A stretch of 8,088 nucleotides of DNA, from NCBI GenBank assembly GCA_035943635.1, contig DASZBX010000002.1, positions 1 through 8,088 of the forward strand. Reading direction: 5' to 3'. Shown piece by piece: positions 6,715 to 8,088 of the stretch. The position numbers and the translations under genes are program-made. The notes beneath the pieces are model-generated. The model saw only the letters and a list, made by a program, of their open reading frames with translations. It did not search any database and was not told the DNA's origin. This DNA comes from DASZBX01 sp035943635 (GTDB taxonomy: Bacteria > Actinomycetota > Actinomycetes > Streptomycetales > Catenulisporaceae). How positions within the stretch are numbered: position 1 is the stretch's first letter; each line of letters begins with the position of its first letter.

Positions 6715-7094
6715 GCCACCGCCTGCGCCGGATCAGGGGCCGGATCCGAATCCGGGGCTGCTACCGGCGGTCTGGTCCAGGCGAGGGTGACCTTGAAGGT
6801 GGCCGCAGCCGCCGCGCTGGAGATGACCAGGTCGGCTTGGGCGGTGAAAGACAGTCCGAACTCCGCGCCAATCTGGTCGGGCGCGTCGGCCATCCCGCGG
6901 AAACCCTTGATCAGGCTCTCGGCCACCGGTCGGATCCCCGCCAGCATCTCGCCGAACGCCTGCTCGGCGCGTACTACGGCCCGGCCAGGCCGGGCGACTT
7001 GCACTACACCGTCTCCGACCTGCTTAATCTCGACCCTGACCAGTTGGGGCGGTCCGTCCGTACCTTCGACCATCATCTCCACCAATTGCGTCAT
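6711..7094 (-). CDS. Trypco1 (CU044_2847 family) protein, partner of the protease-STAND gene
   Basis: A 127-aa protein. Family hallmarks run in order: an N-terminal beta segment (MTQLVEMMVEGTDGPPQLVR to about residue 37), a helical block containing AEQAFGEMLAGIRPVAESLI, the signature PDQIGAEFGLSF (about residues 75-86) that matches the family's PDEVxVEFGLKL phrase, and a terminal strand FKVTLAWTRP. A Pro/Asp/Ala-rich tail of about 17 residues follows. Trypco1 is a small domain named for co-occurrence with trypsin-like and STAND/conflict proteins; it is non-enzymatic as far as known and presumed to be an adaptor or regulator. The start at 7094 is chosen because AAAGGAGG lies 7 nt upstream and the family begins at MTxLV. 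The frame is open further upstream to an ATG at 7253, but that part is unlike the family. Its TGA overlaps the next ATG (ATGA, 4 bp), giving a two-gene operon. No promoter is obvious upstream. Confidence 0.9.
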   Translation of the reverse strand: MTQLVEMMVEGTDGPPQLVRVEIKQVGDGVVQVARPGRAVVRAEQAFGEMLAGIRPVAESLIKGFRGMADAPDQIGAEFGLSFTAQADLVISSAAAAATFKVTLAWTRPPVAAPDSDPAPDPAQAVA

Positions 7095-7125
7095 GCCTGT
7101 GCCTCCTTTGCTCCCCGTCCCGGGG
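7095..7125 (-). promoter_or_regulatory. Strong ribosome-binding site and leader hairpin for the Trypco1 gene
   Basis: On the minus strand, AAAGGAGG (7109-7102) is a near-perfect Shine-Dalgarno 7 nt before ATG 7094 and decides that start. Just upstream, CCCCG and CGGGG (plus positions 7113-7125, 3-nt loop) form a small GC hairpin that may help keep the site exposed or modulate it. I see no convincing -10/-35 pair in the next 150 bases. Confidence 0.7.
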
Positions 7126-7316
7126 TTTATGGCTTTCCGCGCATTGTTGCGTGCAGCGGATGCTGACACACCGCGAATTCGAGATCTGTGACCATCTTTT
7201 GAACCAGCGGCGATCCGGCCGCAAACTGCCACCAAAAGACCAGGCCAGAGCAATGATCACCCGCGATTGTGCTGCTTCCGCGGCGTTTTTCTACCGTGTG
7301 GCCGAAGAACTTTGGG

Positions 7317-7493
7317 ATGGAAAGTCACACCAGGAAGGTCGACTCATCGGCGTGGCGAGGCTTCCCGTTCCGCTGCTACTCGCGGGCCGAGAGTCCCACC
7401 ACGCGGGTGGACCTGCGCCGCGAACTGCGGGAGATCCGCCGGGGCGTGGCCTGTACCATCGAGCACTTCGCGCAGGTGGCCGACGGGATCTAG
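7317..7493 (+). CDS. Small unidentified ORF, divergent from the Trypco1 operon
   Basis: A 58-codon reading frame from ATG 7317 to TAG 7491-7493. Its second half is convincingly coding by third-position G/C and ends TTRVDLRRELREIRRGVACT then IEHFAQVADGI, which is probably a charged amphipathic helix. The first part (WRGFPFRCYSRAESP) is less clear. The ribosome-binding site before 7317 is poor. The frame is open further back to ATG 7269 and contains a GTG at 7296, so the true start is uncertain, or this is the 3' fragment of a once longer gene cut by rearrangement. I do not recognise the family. Nothing links it functionally to the STAND operon except divergent adjacency. Confidence 0.4.
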   Translation: MESHTRKVDSSAWRGFPFRCYSRAESPTTRVDLRRELREIRRGVACTIEHFAQVADGI

Positions 7494-7947
7494 ATCGGTT
7501 ATGCGGTTTCGTGGCGTAGGGGTGGCGAACTTGCCGATGGGCCAAGTTGATCACGAAGGGTGTCCATGATCGGAGGAGTCGGCTCTCTTACCAGGAGTTT
7601 TCGCCATGCAACCCGATCTGGACACCCTTCTTATCGCACTGTACGTCGTCTTGGATGATCACGTGCTGCCTTCGCTGCGAATCGCCACCCGCCCTGGGCG
7701 GCCGCCCGAGGTGGCCGATGCGGAGGTGATCTGCCTGGCCGTGGCCCAGGCGTTGACCGGGTATACCGAGGACGCCCGGTGGCTGCGCGGCGCCGACCGG
7801 ATCGTCGGGCACTTGTTTCCCAGGCTTTTATCCCAGTCCGAGTACGGTCGACGAGTGCGAGCCCTGGCGCCGGCGATGCACCTGGCACTGGTGCGTCTGG
7901 CGCGCGAGTGCCCGCTGAGCCAGGACGTGGTGCGCCTGCTGGACGGG
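7494..7947 (+). mobile_element. 5' remnant of an IS982-family insertion sequence
   Basis: The remnant comprises the leader with its inverted repeat and the first third of the transposase. The right limit is where transposase similarity stops (about 7947); what follows is unrelated AT-richer junction sequence (TTTCCCTAGGGTTTTTGAGG). The left end is not fixed: it lies somewhere between the stop at 7493 and the hairpin at 7555, and I found no matching terminal inverted repeat because the right end is lost. Confidence 0.5.
7555..7630. repeat. Long inverted repeat bracketing the transposase start region
   Basis: GAAGGGTGTCCA (7555-7566) is the exact complement of TGGACACCCTTC (7619-7630). Skipping T7567, the flanking GATC (7568-7571 and 7615-7618) extends the stem to 16 bp. 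The 43-nt loop holds AGGAG (7593-7597) and the ATG at 7606, so the transcript can form a stem around its own translation start with the right arm inside the coding region. Such leader structures can limit transposase expression from read-through transcripts; that role is inferred here. Confidence 0.7.
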
Positions 7948-7980
7948 ATGAGTTTCCCTAGGGTTTTTGAGGTGCCTTAG
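7606..7980 (+). pseudogene. IS982-family transposase, truncated after the first catalytic Asp
   Basis: DDE-type transposase N-terminus. ATG 7606 is preceded by AGGAG at 8-nt spacing. The first 113 or so residues follow the actinomycete IS982 pattern: LDTLLIALYVVLDD, a basic proline-rich RPGRPPEVADAEVICLAVAQ, ALTGYTEDARWLR, then HLFPRLLSQSEYGRRVR and VVRLLDG. D113 in RLLDG is at the position of the first acidic catalytic residue (family form VVDSTPV or similar). Full-length members are roughly 280-300 residues, so the remaining two catalytic acidic residues and the whole C-terminal half are missing. After G114 the frame runs into 10 unrelated residues (MSFPRVFEVP) and a TAG at 7978-7980. It cannot be an active transposase. 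The break is probably due to insertion of, or recombination with, the sequence to its right. Confidence 0.75.
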
Positions 7981-8088
7981 CCCGTTGACCTGTTCTTTTG
8001 TGGGGTGCTGGGGGTTCGCCCGGTTGGGCGTACCCGGTTGGCGGTACCGGTGCGCGTCCCGGGGATGGTGCCGGGGCTGCGCCGGGGT
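7977..8088 (-). CDS. 3' end of an unidentified minus-strand ORF
   Basis: Reading the minus strand from 8087, the frame is open to a TAA at 7979-7977, giving a 36-residue C-terminal tail rich in Arg, Pro, Thr and Gly (for example GTIPGTRTGTANRVRPTGRT, ending QKNRSTG). Third positions are mostly G/C. Disordered basic tails of this kind occur on many actinomycete proteins, including transposases. It begins next to the point where the IS982 gene is broken, so it may belong to whatever element interrupted it. It overlaps the last bases of the truncated transposase frame (7977-7980) tail to tail. One other minus-strand frame is also open here, so the reading frame is tentative. Confidence 0.35.
   Translation of the reverse strand, partial: PRRSPGTIPGTRTGTANRVRPTGRTPSTPQKNRSTG

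Noticed and set aside
6097..7191. Plus-strand reading frame (364 codons) spanning the protease and Trypco1 genes
   Set aside because: It runs antisense to two genes with family signatures and an ATGA junction. It has no ribosome-binding site and no motif.
7095..7253. N-terminal extension of the Trypco1 protein to an upstream ATG
   Set aside because: The AAAGGAGG site 7 nt before 7094 and the family's usual start at MTxLV support the shorter protein; the extension is unlike the family.
1..8088. tRNA, rRNA or CRISPR array
   Set aside because: No tRNA-like T-loop or acceptor pairing, no rRNA-like stretch and no regularly spaced direct repeats were seen by eye on either strand.

Overview
The window comes from a high-GC actinobacterium, most likely a Streptomyces-like filamentous actinomycete. 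Coding stretches have strongly G/C-biased third codon positions, and the recognisable families (Trypco1, protease-STAND-WD40 fusions, IS982-type transposases) are typical of that group. One large intact two-gene unit on the minus strand sits between decayed and mobile sequence on both sides.

Left flank (1-2286): no gene here looks intact. It holds the 3' end of an unknown ORF (1-138), a small membrane-segment tail in the same frame beyond an amber codon (139-243), a hairpin-rich non-coding stretch (241-544) with one good intrinsic terminator and a 17-bp perfect inverted repeat, a 5'-truncated and frameshifted methyltransferase remnant (546-862), another decayed ORF with a frame change and an in-frame amber codon (895-1363), and about 900 bp with only short coding-like patches.

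Core (2287-7094, minus strand): a 127-aa Trypco1-type (CU044_2847 family) protein is followed, with a 4-bp ATGA overlap, by a 1475-aa protein. In order, that protein carries a trypsin-like serine protease with an intact H46/D99/S173 triad, an nSTAND1-type NTPase, one transmembrane helix, and about 14-15 WD40-like repeats, enough for two seven-bladed propellers. The inferred working model is a membrane-anchored signal-transducing switch. The WD40 part senses a ligand or invader component, the STAND module couples that to nucleotide state and oligomerisation, and the protease is the output, with the small Trypco1 protein as an obligate partner or adaptor. STAND proteins built this way are regarded as conflict, immunity or programmed-death systems, so this pair is the best candidate for an uncharacterised system here. 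The ATGA coupling and strong ribosome-binding site on the small gene suggest controlled stoichiometry.

Right flank (7095-8088): a short intergenic region, a small divergent ORF of unknown function (7317-7493), an IS982-family transposase gene cut off exactly after its first catalytic aspartate (7606-about 7947), and the 3' end of an unknown minus-strand ORF running off the window. The IS982 start region lies in the loop of a long inverted repeat. Mobile DNA and gene relics on both sides suggest the core pair sits in an accessory, recombination-prone locus. No tRNA, rRNA or CRISPR array was seen.
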